The position numbers and the translations under genes are program-made. Positions 11,227 through 23,384 of a stretch of 64,000 bases of DNA are shown piece by piece; the stretch's first letter is position 1; every line of letters starts with the position of its first letter. The DNA comes from Parachlorella kessleri (lineage: Eukaryota > Chlorophyta > Trebouxiophyceae > Chlorellales > Chlorellaceae), in the NCBI GenBank assembly GCA_001598975.1, contig BBXU01000533.1:26004-90003 (forward strand). The letters are read 5' to 3'. Under the pieces are notes generated by a model. The model searched no databases. It had not been told where the DNA came from and worked only from the letters and a program-made list of their open reading frames with translations.

Positions 11227-13232
11227 ATGTCAGAGGTGGTAGTCGGTAAGTATCGATAGGGTGCCATGACACCCTCCTGCCGGGGCACGCTCCAATCCGC
11301 CTGCTCAATTTCTCCCCTCTGCAGACAAAGCCGCAGCTTCTCCCCACGCAGAGCTGCCTGTTGGCAACAAGAAAGAGGTGAGCTGCTGTTGGGGTCTTCG
11401 GCAGCTTACTGGTGCAGCTATTGCTTACGACTCAGCTGGCTGTGTTCCAGGGAAGATACAAGGAGTGGCAGCAGCAAGCAGCGCAGCGGAGGCTGCAGCA
11501 GCAACAGATGCCTGGGTCACGTTGCAACCGACGGCAGCCAAAGGGCAACTCTATGCTGCGACACTTGGTGATGGGCATACGCTTTGGCTCGAGGTGTTAA
11601 GTGCCAAAGGCCCTCGCGTTCAGCTGCTGTGCTACGGGGAGACCATCGATGTCAACCTCAGTCTGACACCAGCTGAGGTGCGGCATAAAGGTGGGCACAT
11701 GTCGGGTTTCTTGCTGCAGTCCCTGGCATGTAGCTGTGCAACATTGTGGAAAAAAGTGGTGGAGCGCTGGGCAAGCCAGGCAAGCATGTGTGGTAGCATG
11801 CATGAGGAAAACCCAGCTGATGAAGGACTGATTCGAAAAGTACTTCTACCATTGGTAGCACCTGCAGTTCCCTGCCCTGCGTCAGAATATGTGTCCGGTA
11901 TGCAGGCTTCCTCCCGCGCTTGTCCGAACCCTGGCTGAGGAGGTGCCCAGGACTTGCAGAGAGTCTCACAAAGATGCGCAAACACCAGCAAGAGCAGCAG
12001 CAGCAGGGGCCATGGGATGCAGGCAGTTTGCTGCCCTCTCAGCTGCTGTCTCAGCATGGAGTGTCGCAGCTGCGGCTTGTGACTTCCATAAATGAGTTTG
12101 CAGCGGAAGTGCAGCAGCACCCGGCTTGGTGGTGTGATGGCACAGGCGAGTGTTCTTGCACATGGGCATATGCTTTTCTGCAGGACGCTCGCTTGGCTTT
12201 TGCGCCTGGGTAACAGCATGCATTATATGCGGCTATATGTCGCCTGATGGGTTGGTGGCAAGTGCTATCACTGCTCGCATCAAGCCATATGATGTACTAT
12301 GTTCTGAGAAGCACAGGGTGACCTACTTGCCGTTGAGGATGTGAAACTTGCTGGCTTGCCTTTTGCAGGCCCAGAGGACCCTCCCCTCATCGCGGAGCAG
12401 GTGGCTCTCTTGTCAGCAGGGGAGTTGCTGGCCTTTTTGCAAGGCAGCCGCGGCGTGTGCATCTTACAGCTGTACAAAGGCTGGGGTGAGAAGGGCGCTG
12501 ACCAGCAGCCCCTGCTGCGGCCTTTTGTGCTGCAGCTGTTGCAGCGCGCAGCAGAGGACAAGGGGGTGCTGCTGATGGGTTCAGCGGCACCAGAGGGGTT
12601 GGGAGCCTCCCTGTTGCTTTGTGCGCGGCAGCAGCCATTCAAGGCTTGGGCTGAGCACCTGGCCACGGTTGGGGTGCAAGCGGCACTTGTTGCGGACTCG
12701 CCCTTCTACAAGGTGCACCATGCCAGGAAACATTCTGACATACCTGTGCCTCAAAGTACTCCTGCTGCCACGTTGAGGTGGGAGCTATGCTACAACCGTG
12801 CTTAAGTACTTGCCTTGCTGATATGTCTGTTTGCAAGCTAGCCCCGATTGAGTGATGACGACAAGCCAACTGTTTTTTATTACTTGAGATTATCGTGCAA
12901 CATGCAGTTGTTGGTGGGGCGGATCCTAGGATACAAGGAGGGAAACATCCACCATCATATTGAGGTGACCAAGATGCAGGGCACATGGCTCGTATGCCTT
13001 ATTACTGCGAAGCAAGTAACGCCATGCTACTCTGTGACAGCTGCCCTGGCAAAGTGTAGCCTGGATGTACTCTGAGACAGCAAACCTTCTGTCTTTGTAG
13101 TGAATTCCTTTGAATGCTGAAATGCAGGCTACTGGGGGGTCCCTGGATGGGAAGGTCATTGCAGCAGTGGATGAACAGCTGAAGAGCTTGAGTAGTGCAG
13201 CAGCAGTGTTGCCCTGGAAGAGGAGACGCTAA
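11227..13232 (+). CDS. Unrecognised protein, 376 residues, 6 exons
   Basis: Exons 11227-11245, 11325-11690, 11906-12145, 12369-12712, 12908-12964, 13128-13232; phases agree and the sum is 377 codons. The protein starts MSEVVVDKAAASPHAELP, is mostly soluble-looking with a glutamine-rich stretch (KHQQEQQQQGPW), a tryptophan-rich bit (HPAWWCDGTG), a hydrophobic alpha/beta-like region (GVCILQLYKGWGEKG) and a C-terminal segment LLVGRILGYKEGNIHHHIE, ending in a basic tail WKRRR. I do not recognise the family. The intron at 12146-12368 has a GC donor (CAG|GCGAGT), fixed by the reading frame: the piece 12184-12317 looks coding but ends in the wrong phase. A strong-looking donor at 11378 is ignored because the matching acceptor breaks the frame. 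Exon 1 is only 19 nt, so the start is the weakest part. Confidence 0.65.
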
Positions 13233-14225
13233 ATAATGACCGAGATGATTTCTTTCCTTGCAAAACGGTGTGCACCTTGTTACTTCCCTGTGGTATCAAG
13301 CTATGGCTCTGTGCCGCTGAAGGCCTCTGCCATGAGCCAAGCATCTGCTGCCGAGGTGCAGTGTCTTGCGAATATGTGCTGAGTGGCATCTGCTTGTGTG
13401 TGAGAAGGGGCGCAAAGTTGCCACCACATAGGAAAATGGAGGCTGCTGTGGATCTTCATACTTGTTGCCGTGCCTGAGTGCGAAAGAGGTCCAGCTTGGT
13501 ACGTCTCTCTGTTTAACCTTTTCTTATATCTGACCGATAGGGGTATAACTGTATAGTACTACTTCCTTCAACATCATCTACCAATGCTCATCTGTTGATA
13601 TACAGATGTCGTATGTGTCACATTTGTACAAATAGCTGCAATGGCTCGACTTGACGAAAGTGGTAACAGAAGTCACCCCATCGCGAGAAACGTAAACAAG
13701 CAAGACAAAGGTGCTAGGCACTTTGTAAGTACTGGTAGAGGTTGGACACCTGCATTTGGAACCACTGTAATTACATTACATTACACACATTTAACGTCCT
13801 CGGAGCCAGCAGAACTCATGGGACAGAGACTTGCATCAAGCGAAATCAATGTTCATATCACTAATTACTGTAATGGCCATGGTGCAAAGGCAAGCAAACT
13901 CATGCTGCAGTTTGTGGCTAGGTTGCTGCCCTGAAATCGTCCTACTCGTTTGCACCTAACAGGAGCGCCTTAGTATCCGCACCCCTCACATTCCTGAACC
14001 GAGCATAGTTGAAGCAGGAGCAGGCTTTGCATGTCTGAGCACTTCAGTACAAGGTAGAACTACATGTTCTTGCCGCAGTGAACACAATAGATTGTGGCAG
14101 GAAGATCTCTGCAGTGTGCCACGAAGGTATCCTTACGCACGGCACAGCAGTACACATGCTATTGCTCCTGCAGTGCTAACAGCAAACAGTGCTGCCCGCA
14201 TGCCAGCGCCACAGCAGCCGCACCC
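13233..14225. other. Convergent intergenic region, AT-rich
   Basis: Both flanking genes end here. A TGTAA, the usual green-algal poly(A) signal, occurs in the plus strand near 13766-13775 and 13868-13873, and TTACA on the opposite strand in the same stretch. A 97-codon plus-strand frame (13641-13934) has no recognisable domain and is probably untranslated. Confidence 0.35.
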
Positions 14226-17216
14226 CTATTCTTCTGCCGCTGCCAGCAGCGCCCAGGGCCCAGCCGCAGAAGGGGCTGCCTTGGGTATGTAGGGTGGGTA
14301 AGTGCGATCGATGATCTGGTGCAGATAGGCGTAATCTGGGAAGCCGCCAGGTGGGAGGCTGCGGCAGTGGTTCAGGATCTGGACCAGGAACTGGGGCACC
14401 TCGCCTGCATTGGAGGAGGATTGGGGCCCACAACAGACTGGCAAAGGGAGCAAGGATGAAGCGCACCCATTGGCCGCTGATATCATGCGGGTGTCGAGGC
14501 TGCACTTGGTGGTGGTGGGCCTGGGCACACCCCTCAGCAGCACGTGGGAAGGTTGCAAACTGGATTGCACCTAGTGTGTGGTGACATGACCAGTCAGTTA
14601 ACTCATGCATCATCTCACACCTCTCAAGACCATGGAGTTCCACAGCTGCTCCTTGCGCTGCGCCATGGCCAGGAGCTGGGAGTCAGTCCAGCCGCAGGAG
14701 CTGTTCTGGGGCACTGTGGACTTGACGGGCGGCGGGTCTGCTCCGCCATGGCGGGTGCGCCCCTCCAGCACCAGTGCTGCATTCTCACGAGCAAGCTTGG
14801 CCTCGTGCTTCTCGGTAGGCCTTGTGATGTCCTGCAATACCATGGGACACGCCAAATGCAGCAGGTGTGAGCAACAACGGAGGATGAGGACAACGGACGA
14901 TGAGGACATCCTGTTATCACCCACAGCATCACCCCAAGCAGTGCACTTTATTGAGGCACAATCAGGAAAGAACTTCACACATTGGTCCAAGTGAGCGCAC
15001 CCAGGGCATGTCCCTCAGGTAGAGCTGCAACAGCGAGTAGACCAATCCTTCACAATCATCAGCAGGGCCGGGGAAATGGCCGCGCAGGGATGCCAGGCTG
15101 GCAAAATCTGCAGCAAAGACGGCACTCGGTAACACGCCAGCAGGGCAGTTGTATCGCCCTATGCACCTCGCCAAGGGCCTGTATAGGTCCAGCAGGAATC
15201 CCATAAATAGGCGTCATTTCAGCCTCTGACAAAGCACCCTTGCCCATACCTGGGGTGCCGCAGAAGTCCAGGGTGCCGGCACACTGCGCTGGGGACCAGC
15301 GCTGGGCGAATCCAAAGTCAATGAGTACCACCCTGGGGGCCTCGCTGCCATGACCGTCAAACCCAGCCTGGGTGACAAAGTTCTGCATGCAGGGGAAACA
15401 GCAGGATGAGCATGCTGTACACAAGTCTAGGTTCACAGTACTGGGTGAAGCTGCCATGCACCGCGTTGTCGCAGCCCTTTAGCGCATGGCAACGTAGCCA
15501 GCTGTGACAGTCCCAAACAGCCCCAGTACCACCCACCGCCGGCTTGACATCTCGGTGTACAAAGCCAGCGCAGTGCAAGTTCTCCAGTGCGGTCAGCATG
15601 CCGTGGGCATAGGGGGCCAGGTTGGAGGGACCCAGAACCTTGCGGTGGTGCATGAGCTCGTGCAGGGAGGGTCCCAGAAGCTCCATTGAGATCCTGCAGG
15701 CACGAGGGTCAGGCAAGTGCTTAGAAGAAGCGCAGGGCCAGGTTGTAAGACAGCAAGGCGCTTATGGCAGGGAGGGCCTTAAGGGTGCAAAACAAGGAAG
15801 AAGCTCACCATGGAACAACACCGTTGCTTGTGCGGTACAGCCCACTCTGGAACGCGTCTGGCATCCAGGGCAGACCGTGCCCAAGGTTGAGCGCACGGTA
15901 GCAGCCCCACTCGTTCTCAAATGTCCACCTGCATGCAGTGAGGAGGCTTCATAAGTTCCACTTGCTTCGGCAGGAACTCAATCGTTACCTGGCTAGGTGC
16001 TCAACAAGTAACCCTTCCTGGCAACAGACAAGCATGTCAGACCCACACTTGCCATGTGAAGTCGGAGCTGCCCTGGTCCCTCTCAAATTCCTTGCTGCCA
16101 AGCTTGAGGGCCACCACGGCGCCGCTCCCTGTAGGCAGCATATGTTGCTCCATTAAGGCCAGCTAGTTGACGAAATCTTTGGACACGGATGGAGTGTGAT
16201 CCCTGCTGCGTACCTGGGTGGTGAGCTTTGAGGACATACCCCAGGCCTCCATCACCGACACTCTTCTCCTTCAGCAGCTGGTAGCCCCCAATGCAGCTCT
16301 CTTGGTGAGGAAGAACCACTAAGTGCTCTGCCGCCTGCAGGCCATGGCCTTCGAAGAAGGCTTCAACAACACGTGCGCAAGTAACATTCGTGCATGCGAC
16401 CCACTCCCTGCAACAAGCATGCCCAACCACCAATACCCACCTTGCTGTACTCATCATCCTCATTACTGAGGCTGCAGTTGCCTGTTCCACTGCTGCTGCC
16501 GTCCAGGGCAGTGTCTGCAAGAACCTCCACTGCACACTCCTGAGAGGCTGCTGCTGGTGCTGCTGCTGGCGAGCAGCTGCCCAGCTTGTGGCCCGCAGGC
16601 GAGCCACAGACAGGCAGCAGCTGACTACCGCTGATGCCGTGGGCAATGGTGAGTGACTGCGTCGCATATATGGCCGTGCTTGGTGCTGCAGCTTGCACTG
16701 CGCTGGGCTCGCTTGTTGTGTCGCTGCAGCCGTCAGCCTCGACTGGAGGGAGGACGACCTTAGGGGAGTTGGGCAGCTGCTCCTGCAGATACGAGGGGCT
16801 AGATTGGGACTGCATTCACGACCTATTGAGGAGCTTCTCTTTGCCGAAGGGACTTAGGTTTAACGATAGCTTCCTGCACTGCGTGACTTGCATGTGGATT
16901 CTCACCTGGGCAGGGCTGGTGTAAGTTGAGTCAGCAGCAGGCTCCTTTGCTGGAGAAGGGCATTCATGTTGGCTTTCCTGCCGGTTGTCCTGCAGCCACA
17001 GGTTATACGCAGCGCTGTTGCAAGCATACCGATATTACAAACCAGTTGCTCGCTGGCAGCTGACCCACTTGCCTCGCTCTCAAACCCAGCTTCCAGCCTG
17101 GGGAGTTTGGAGGGCTTGCAGCATCCAGGTGCAACACCCAGGCTGCGCTTCTTTGACTTTGCTGCAGGCTCAGTGCCCAGAGCCTCCTGGATCGCTTCAA
17201 CTAGAATGTCAGCCAT
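14226..17216 (-). CDS. Casein kinase 1-like Ser/Thr protein kinase, 545 residues, 10 exons
   Basis: Exons from 5' to 3' (minus): 17216-17043, 16809-16441, 16334-16214, 16128-16053, 15929-15819, 15693-15537, 15382-15250, 15107-15001, 14831-14621, 14404-14226; all phases fit. A Ser/Ala-rich, lysine-bearing N-terminal region (KSKKR, possible nuclear signal) of about 190 residues precedes the kinase: SVGDGGLGYVL loop, VVALKLG lysine, MELLGPSLHEL (CK1 hallmark), HRDVKPANF, LIDFGFAQRW. The CK1-type DDCEGLVYSLLQ..LPW-like region follows, with no APE, as in CK1/VRK kinases. The donor after 16053 is GC (ATG|GCAAGT), forced by frame. An alternative start is M at 16815, which drops the first exon; I prefer 17216 because the context ACCATGGCT is good and the phase joins exactly. 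Substrates cannot be inferred. Confidence 0.85.
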
Positions 17217-17406
17217 GGTCCTGTCAACGCTAAGCGCTCCAAAACTCCAGCACAGAGGATTAAGCTGTGGCGACAGTAGTTCCCAAGGGAGCTATAAAGG
17301 CCCTCCTGCCATGGCACTTTCCCGCCATGACTCATGCAATGTATTCGCATTTGGCCAAGACTGTAAACCACATCAGCCACTTGAACTCCAGCAAACGGGC
17401 TGCAGG
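17217..17406. promoter_or_regulatory. 190-bp divergent promoter between the CK1-like kinase and the coiled-coil gene
   Basis: The two start codons point away from each other. A TATAAA hexamer at 17293-17298 lies about 110 bp before the plus-strand start. No TATA-like element is clear for the kinase. Confidence 0.5.
17293..17298 (+). promoter_or_regulatory. TATA box candidate for the coiled-coil gene
   Basis: GCTATAAAGG on the plus strand. Its distance to the ATG at 17407 would give a short 5' leader of about 80 nt. Confidence 0.5.
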
Positions 17407-18633
17407 ATGTCGTTCTTCAATAGCAGAAACTTTGGCTCCCAGGCAGCCTTTGTGACCAACAACCCAGCAGCCGAAGTGGCTAGGCTCCTGAACAGTTACA
17501 GCAACCAGTTCATCGCTGTGGAGAAAGCAATCAACGACACCAGGAGCCAGCAGGCAGAAGCCCAGCAAGTAAAACGAAGTATTGCAAGAACCTATGGTGT
17601 CTGGCCCGCAGTGCTCCTATACTGCCCAGTTGCGGTGTTTCATGCGCCTCGCAGGCCTACCACAAAGCTGTGCAAGAGCTGCACGGCGCTAAGGAGCAGC
17701 TGGTGCGGGCGGAGGGGGCGCTGGCCCGCATACAAGCAGACGGCAAGCACGTGCAGCAGGACGTGGAGGCCAAGCAGGTGTGTGCCACTTTGACTCTGAA
17801 TCCTGGACGGCGCTGCTTCAGAAGTGGCTACTCGTTGGCATGTGTGCCTCCCTCACACACATGGCCCGCCATACAGGTGCCCGCCTGCTGCAGTTGACCA
17901 TTGCCAAGTTGCTAGCACGGTACCCTCCATTTGCAGGGTACCAATGGGAAGCTCAAAGAGGAGGTGAACAAGCTCAAGGATGAGGAAACACAGCTCCTTC
18001 AGCTCATGGAGTCTGCCAGGTGTGCCCTTGGTTCAGCTAGGAAGGCGTGTTTGTGTGACGGTGTCAGTGACAAGGACCTTACAGCAATAAATGAAATAGT
18101 TAACAACCTCGGATGCTACTCAGGCTCAATACACGACTACGGAAGGCTGGTGGGTGCAAGTACCTGGCATGCTAGGCGCGATGCCTCTATACACGCGCTT
18201 TGCATTGCAACCATTTTTACTGGCTGGGTTTGCGGTGCAGGGCGGCCTTCCTTCAGGAGTGTTCCAACCTCTCCGAACAGCTGCGGTAAGCTGGGTCCTC
18301 TGGTAAGGTTGGCAAATAGGGCGACCTCTGCAATTGGCTCTGTACATGACAGCAGCATGGATGGCATGACTTATGTCTGTCCATCAGGTGGCATATCACC
18401 CACAATCGTGCCCAGAGGCACAAGCTGCACCAAGTCAGGGCATGTACCGCTGAAACCCCCCTGCAGCATGTCACATTCCATCAGCTATGAGAAGCATGTG
18501 GTCTGGTCTGTCGCCCACGCATTTGCGCATTTCGGCCACTTGTCCGCTCAGCTTTCATACTTCCTGTGTTATTTGCAGAGCGCTCAAGAAAGCTCACCCC
18601 GATGCCTTCTTCAAGGCACGCCCTGAGTCGTGA
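17407..18633 (+). CDS. Small coiled-coil protein, 155 residues, 5 exons
   Basis: Exons 17407-17568, 17655-17777, 17937-18019, 18241-18285, 18579-18633; the sum is 156 codons. After a short N-terminus (MSFFNSRNFGSQAAFVTN) almost the whole chain is a heptad-rich helix (ELHGAKEQLVRAEGALA, LKEEVNKLKDEETQLLQLM), ending LRALKKAHPDAFFKARPES. No signal peptide or membrane segment. The exon 4 acceptor is the one at 18240; the nearer-looking one at 18255 breaks the frame. Size and shape would suit a subunit of a larger assembly (kinetochore, flagellar or tethering complex), but I recognise no family. Confidence 0.7.
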
Positions 18634-18836
18634 CACGCGGTGCCAACAGCAGCAAACGGCAGACTCCCAGCAGCTTTCCGCATGCAGCAAACGCCTTGGT
18701 GCCTTCACTACCAAAGACCTAGGTGCCGCATCTGTATGCCCAAGCTTTGCGGAGGCAGGGAGAGTCTTTAGAAAGAGACAAGGAGGAAAAGTATATTCCA
18801 AACTCACACGGTCAACAGGCTAGGGCGACAAGCTAC

Positions 18837-20910
18837 CTAGCAGCCCACAAATTTGCAGTCGTTGAACTTGGTTTGGGCCTCGGCAATGCTGTGCTTGGTC
18901 TCCTCATCCTGCCAGAAGTTGATGACCTCCGTGCACTTATTGAGCAGCGCCACACGGTCACTGCACACGATAACCAAGGCGTGATGAGTCTCAGAGCCAC
19001 CACGAAAGGCCCTGGCTACGCGCCTGTCAAGCTTTCTGGCTGCAATTGGCCTTTGAAAAGGAGAGCATATTTAGAGAGAGAGCATATTTCAACGCCCCAG
19101 CACAGCTTTCCCACAAGAGGCATATACCTAGATAGCGCACAGTCACTTATCAAACATTGCCCACAATATCATATATCATTCAAACTGTTCACTACGGGCA
19201 CCGATCCCAAGGCAAGCAAGTCCCAACTGTGACTGCCAAGATGCAGAGCAGGCTGCTTTCGTGATGCCATTATCACTGCTCCACAGCCCACGGGGGTAAC
19301 ACTGATAGCGAGGACCATATCATCAAGTTACCCGCACTGTCTCGGCACATGGCCAGTGCCTGCTTGCCCTCCTCACCTCTCACTGATCCAGGACTTCTCT
19401 TGCAAGGCCACATTCAGCTCCTCCCAGGCATCCTTTCGCGGCCAGAAGAAAAACTCTGTCACAGGGCTGCGCTGGCCCTGCACAATACCCCAAGCCAAAT
19501 GTCTAACTGCAGTCAGATTCACAACCCATGATGAGACTCCAACCAGCACCCTACACACTATGTGGAGCGGCATGGTGGGCCAGCAGGCGTGCATGGTGGG
19601 AGTGTAACATAGAACAGCGCTCATCAACCCTACTTGGGACAACATACCCTGTCCCCATTCACTACCTCCCTAATGCCTACGGAGTCTTCAACCACATGGT
19701 CCTTGTCTTTATTGCCCTTAGTCCACCGCCATGCAGATCATACACGCAGCAAAGATGAACCCCAGTAGCTTAAAACCAGTCATGTCCAGCACGTGAATGG
19801 GCAGGCAGCCCAATCCTACCTTCTTGAACACTTGGTCGACCGCCACGCCAATCTGCTTGTCGAGCCAGAGGAAATTGAGGGAATACTGCGAGGATACCCC
19901 CTGCTGGTGCTCAGCAGCCTGCAGCCGCGCCAGGCGAGCTGCATTCCAGGCCTGCAAGCAGGCAAATTCGCGTTAGATTCTGACTGTAAGGTGCATGCTG
20001 CGAACCTGGGTGACATCCCATGGGTGCCACATATGTTATCTATACATTATTTACGATGGCATGCACGCGCCAAGAAGGTATAAGACAGCAGTTTGGAAAG
20101 TGTTTACCCTACTATAGGCAACACAGCTACATTCAGCAGCAAGCAGACATGGGCATTTGGAGACAAAGGACTGTCCCGGACTGTCCCAGAGGCGAAAAAA
20201 AACACTCAATGTGAACCAGCCCACCTGGAGCTCCTCTGGTGTGGTTGGTGCTGCTGTCGGCACCTCTTCTTCTTCGCTGGCCGCCTCCACAACCAACTCC
20301 TCATCACTCAGCACAGCCTCCTCCTGCAGGGATGAGACGTTGCGACCACGTGAGCTGTTCAGCTCCGCGTCTGTTTCCTGGGGGCCCCATCAAGGCCTCC
20401 GGAAGGCCAGGCTACTGCAGGGGTGCCGCCCCAGCAATGGCGCCTGGAAGTGCCAGCAGCACGGTTCAACACTGTTCACCACGCCAGCAGCCTCAAATGA
20501 AGAGCGCACAAACTCAAGCCCAACACAACCACTGCAATCCGGCTACACAGGACAAGCAAGGAAGGCCACAACCCTGCGAAAGTGCGGTCCCGAGTGCTGA
20601 ACAGTACTGTAACCTTTGCCAGCCACACCTAGCCCTGCTGGTGATGGGCTCCCCAGCCAAGCGTACCTCAACAGCTGCCTTTACCGCCAGCCTGTTGTAG
20701 AAGACAACAGCCCTTCTGGGTGCCTTCACTGCCAGTTGGAAGGGGCGGGTCGCTCTGCAGCGAGCAGCGGCCTGCATGCAGCCAGGGCACACCGTTATTT
20801 ACGCGTCTTGTCGCTACACAACAGTGAACAGATACTGTAGTTGACCGACTGTGGAGCACCTGTGCGGGCCTTGCAGCCATGGTGCTTGATGCCAAAAGTG
20901 CAGCCGACAT
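18837..20910 (-). CDS. PSRP3: Plastid ribosomal protein PSRP-3 / Ycf65 (cS23), 203 residues
   Basis: Exons (minus): 20910-20860, 20771-20667, 20323-20225, 19951-19820, 19477-19377, 18960-18837, total 204 codons. The first 52 residues form a typical chloroplast transit peptide (Ser/Ala/Arg-rich, [17 protein letters not shown]). An acidic stretch follows ([11 protein letters not shown]). The conserved core is unmistakable: [34 protein letters not shown] and [16 protein letters not shown]. In plants and cyanobacteria this protein belongs to the small subunit of the 70S ribosome (ycf65 is plastid-encoded in red algae). It should act in chloroplast translation. It is divergent from the thylakoid transporter gene at 21158, with 247 bp between them. 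The C-terminus runs about 20 residues past the usual core ([15 protein letters not shown]). Confidence 0.93.
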
Positions 20911-21157
20911 TATCCTCGTTCCAAGCCTGGTAGTCGAATAATAAATTGAATGATTACCTCGATAGTTCTGCCCATGCATGCCTTGCTGGCCCACAGAGGA
21001 TGAGCGGTGGAAAGAAAAGGCGGCAACTGGCCCATCGAGAGCTCGGTACCTGTCGTATGAGCAGCCCAATGAAGTCTCGTCCCGGGCAGCAGTTATTGAC
21101 AGATCGAATAGGCGTCGTTGCTGTATTTGCCTGTGGAGTGTTTACTAGCTCTCGGAC
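20911..21157. promoter_or_regulatory. Shared divergent promoter of two chloroplast-protein genes
   Basis: Only 247 bp separate the PSRP-3 and PAM71-like start codons. On the minus side an AT-rich patch (20938-20952, AATAATAAATTG) sits about 30-40 bp before the PSRP-3 start. Confidence 0.45.
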
Positions 21158-23384
21158 ATGCAGACCCTCCCTCAGGTGCAGCAGCTCTTGCAACCTGCAA
21201 CCCTACGCCACCAGCATCCTTTCAGTTGCAAACCACATTTAAACAAGGCCAGGAGATGCAGCTCCAGGAACACAGCTGGGCCCACCACCCAGCTACGATT
21301 AGCAGTGACACAGCAGCGGCTGACTGCAGCAAAGCAGCAACTCTTGGAGGCAAGTTCCAGGTCACTGGTGCTATGTCAGAGCCACCCCGCTCACAGCGGT
21401 CTTGACTGTGGACCTACAAGCAGGGCTAAACCACACTGAACCGGCGCCCTGCAGCTACTTTCACACCCCGGCTCAAAGGTGACTGGCGGGGCACTGCTGG
21501 CCACCCTAGCAGGCCTAGCAGCCTCCCACCCAGCAGCTGCCGTCATGTTGGACCAGGCAGCTTTCATTCCAGGTGAGCTTGCTGCTGGGAAAGAGAGGTA
21601 ATTGCTGCTGCAGCTGGGAAGGGGTCCACCGGGGTGCCAGGGCCATGGCTGGCTTAGTGGCGCCAGCTAGACACCCTGTCCTTGAACTTATTGCAGCTAA
21701 AGATAACTGCACGGTGGAGCCAGGCCTTAACACACGGAGCGCTTGCCTGGCCTGGCTGGCACCTGCGCCGGCTGACTACTCCAGTGGGATCATCCTCCTT
21801 TGCAGGCGTGGTGGGTGACGACCCCTTGCGTGAGGGTTTCATACAAGCCTTCCTACTGATCCTCTTCTCCGAGATTGGCGACAAGACCTTCTTCATAGCG
21901 GTCCTGCTAGCGCTACAGCAGTCGAGGAGCGCGGTGTTTGTGGGCACCTTTGGGGCGCTGGCAGTCATGACAGTCATCTCTGGTGGGTTTGTGGGGCTCC
22001 TCCTAGCGGTGTGCTGTGCATGAAGGCGTCTCTTTTTTATGCTTGGGACTCTTCAAAGTGCATGCCTGCTTGCTGGAGAGGGGGCGAGCGAGCCACTGGG
22101 CAGTCCTGGGACCTACCAGGTGTACGAAATAAGTCAAAAAGAGCCCTGTGCTTGATGCTGGGCTATCCGCGCTGGGGTACTGCTGCAACAGTACCCCTTT
22201 GGATGGCTCACACCTCTGCTGCCAAGGCCTTCTGGAAGTGTATCGGCTAGTGCATCGGCTAGGCAGTCGTGGCTTTCTTGCATGAGTGAAAGGAAGCCTC
22301 GGTCACTCTGCCAATGCATGAGCACCCTTCCCGTGGCCCTGTGCTGCCTGCAGTGGCCCTCGGGGAAGCTCTTCATAAGCTTGACAGCCTGCTACCAGCC
22401 TCCTCCCTGCCGGTGGATGACTTGCTCGCGGTCGCGCTGCTGGTGTTCTTCGGCGTGCGGACGCTGCAGAGCGCGGCCGAGGCGGAGGGGAAAGCTGCTG
22501 AGGAGAAGGAGGAGGCCGCGGAGGTGGTGTCCGGCATGGGGGGAGGTGAGGGGTGGAAGCATGGTTGTCACTGCTTACTTGCCAGCGGTGCCTGAAGGAA
22601 GGCAATGGCAGCAGTGAGCTTGAGCTTGGGCATGGCTCCCGCTTTCGAAGCAGCCAAAGGGGGCTCTAGGGATGATTGGCCGGAGGACACTGTGTGCCTT
22701 CAGTACATGGCTACCAAGGAAGCTGACACTGCGACCGTCGTATCATGTCCCTGCGCCCGTGTTCTGCAGGTGCTGCTGCCGCCACCCTGGCTGCATCCAC
22801 CTTTGCACTCGTCTTTGCTGCCGAGTGGGGAGACAAATCCTTTCTTGCAACTATCGCTCTAGCTGCAGCTTCCTCACCCCTCGGTAGGTGTTCGGGGCAT
22901 GACAGCTGCATGGTAAGCTCTCCAGCACCTGCTACCGTCATGAGTCGCTAGTTGCTGGTTTTAGCCTCCTTAGTGGGTGTTTTGTTGCCCCTCGAAACAC
23001 TGAAAAAGGACCTTTGTGCAGCGGAAGTGGAGAAACATGCCGCCGGCACGCTCAAAGGGCATGCACCCCCCGGTTCGGCCAGCATCTGCTATGGAGCACT
23101 TGTTCGAATGAACACATGCTCGGGGCAGTTGCTGTGCGGCTGCCCCCAAGTGCAGAAGATCATACTGCTGCTGTGCCGCCTGACTCTCCTGCCTGCCTGA
23201 CACTACTGCAGGAGTGGTCACAGGTGCGATCGCGGGCCATGGGGTGGCCACTATTATCGCAGTGCTAGGAGGCTCGGTACTGGGCAGGTACCTGTCAGAG
23301 CGAGTGGTCCAGTACGTGGGCGGCTCGCTCTTCCTGGTCTTTGCAGCGGCGACCATCTTTGACATCGTCACCGGGCAACACTAG
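21158..23384 (+). CDS. Chloroplast PAM71/GDT1-type (UPF0016) cation transporter, about 321 residues
   Basis: Exons 21158-21349, 21455-21572, 21806-21982, 22354-22545, 22770-22883, 23212-23384 (322 codons). The N-terminal 100 residues are Gln/Arg/Ser-rich and end in a hydrophobic stretch with AAAVM, like a transit peptide plus membrane segment. Both signature motifs of the family are present: EIGDKTFF (about 126) and EWGDKSF (about 245), each in a three-helix half, separated by an acidic loop (EEKEEAAE). The family moves Mn2+ or Ca2+ against H+; plastid members (PAM71, CMT1) feed manganese to photosystem II. Which plastid membrane it sits in cannot be read here. Exon 1 may end at 21349 with a GC donor (GAG|GCAAGT) or at 21367 with GT; both keep frame and differ by six residues. 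Confidence 0.9.

Noticed and set aside
12184..12317. Open, coding-looking stretch (GRSLGFCAWVTACII) with acceptor and donor
   Set aside because: It enters in phase 1 but leaves in phase 0, while the next exon needs phase 1; direct joining of 12145 to 12369 fits.
22314..22595. Reading the PAM71-like exon 4 as a separate gene
   Set aside because: Phase 1 borders join it exactly to the two halves of the transporter.
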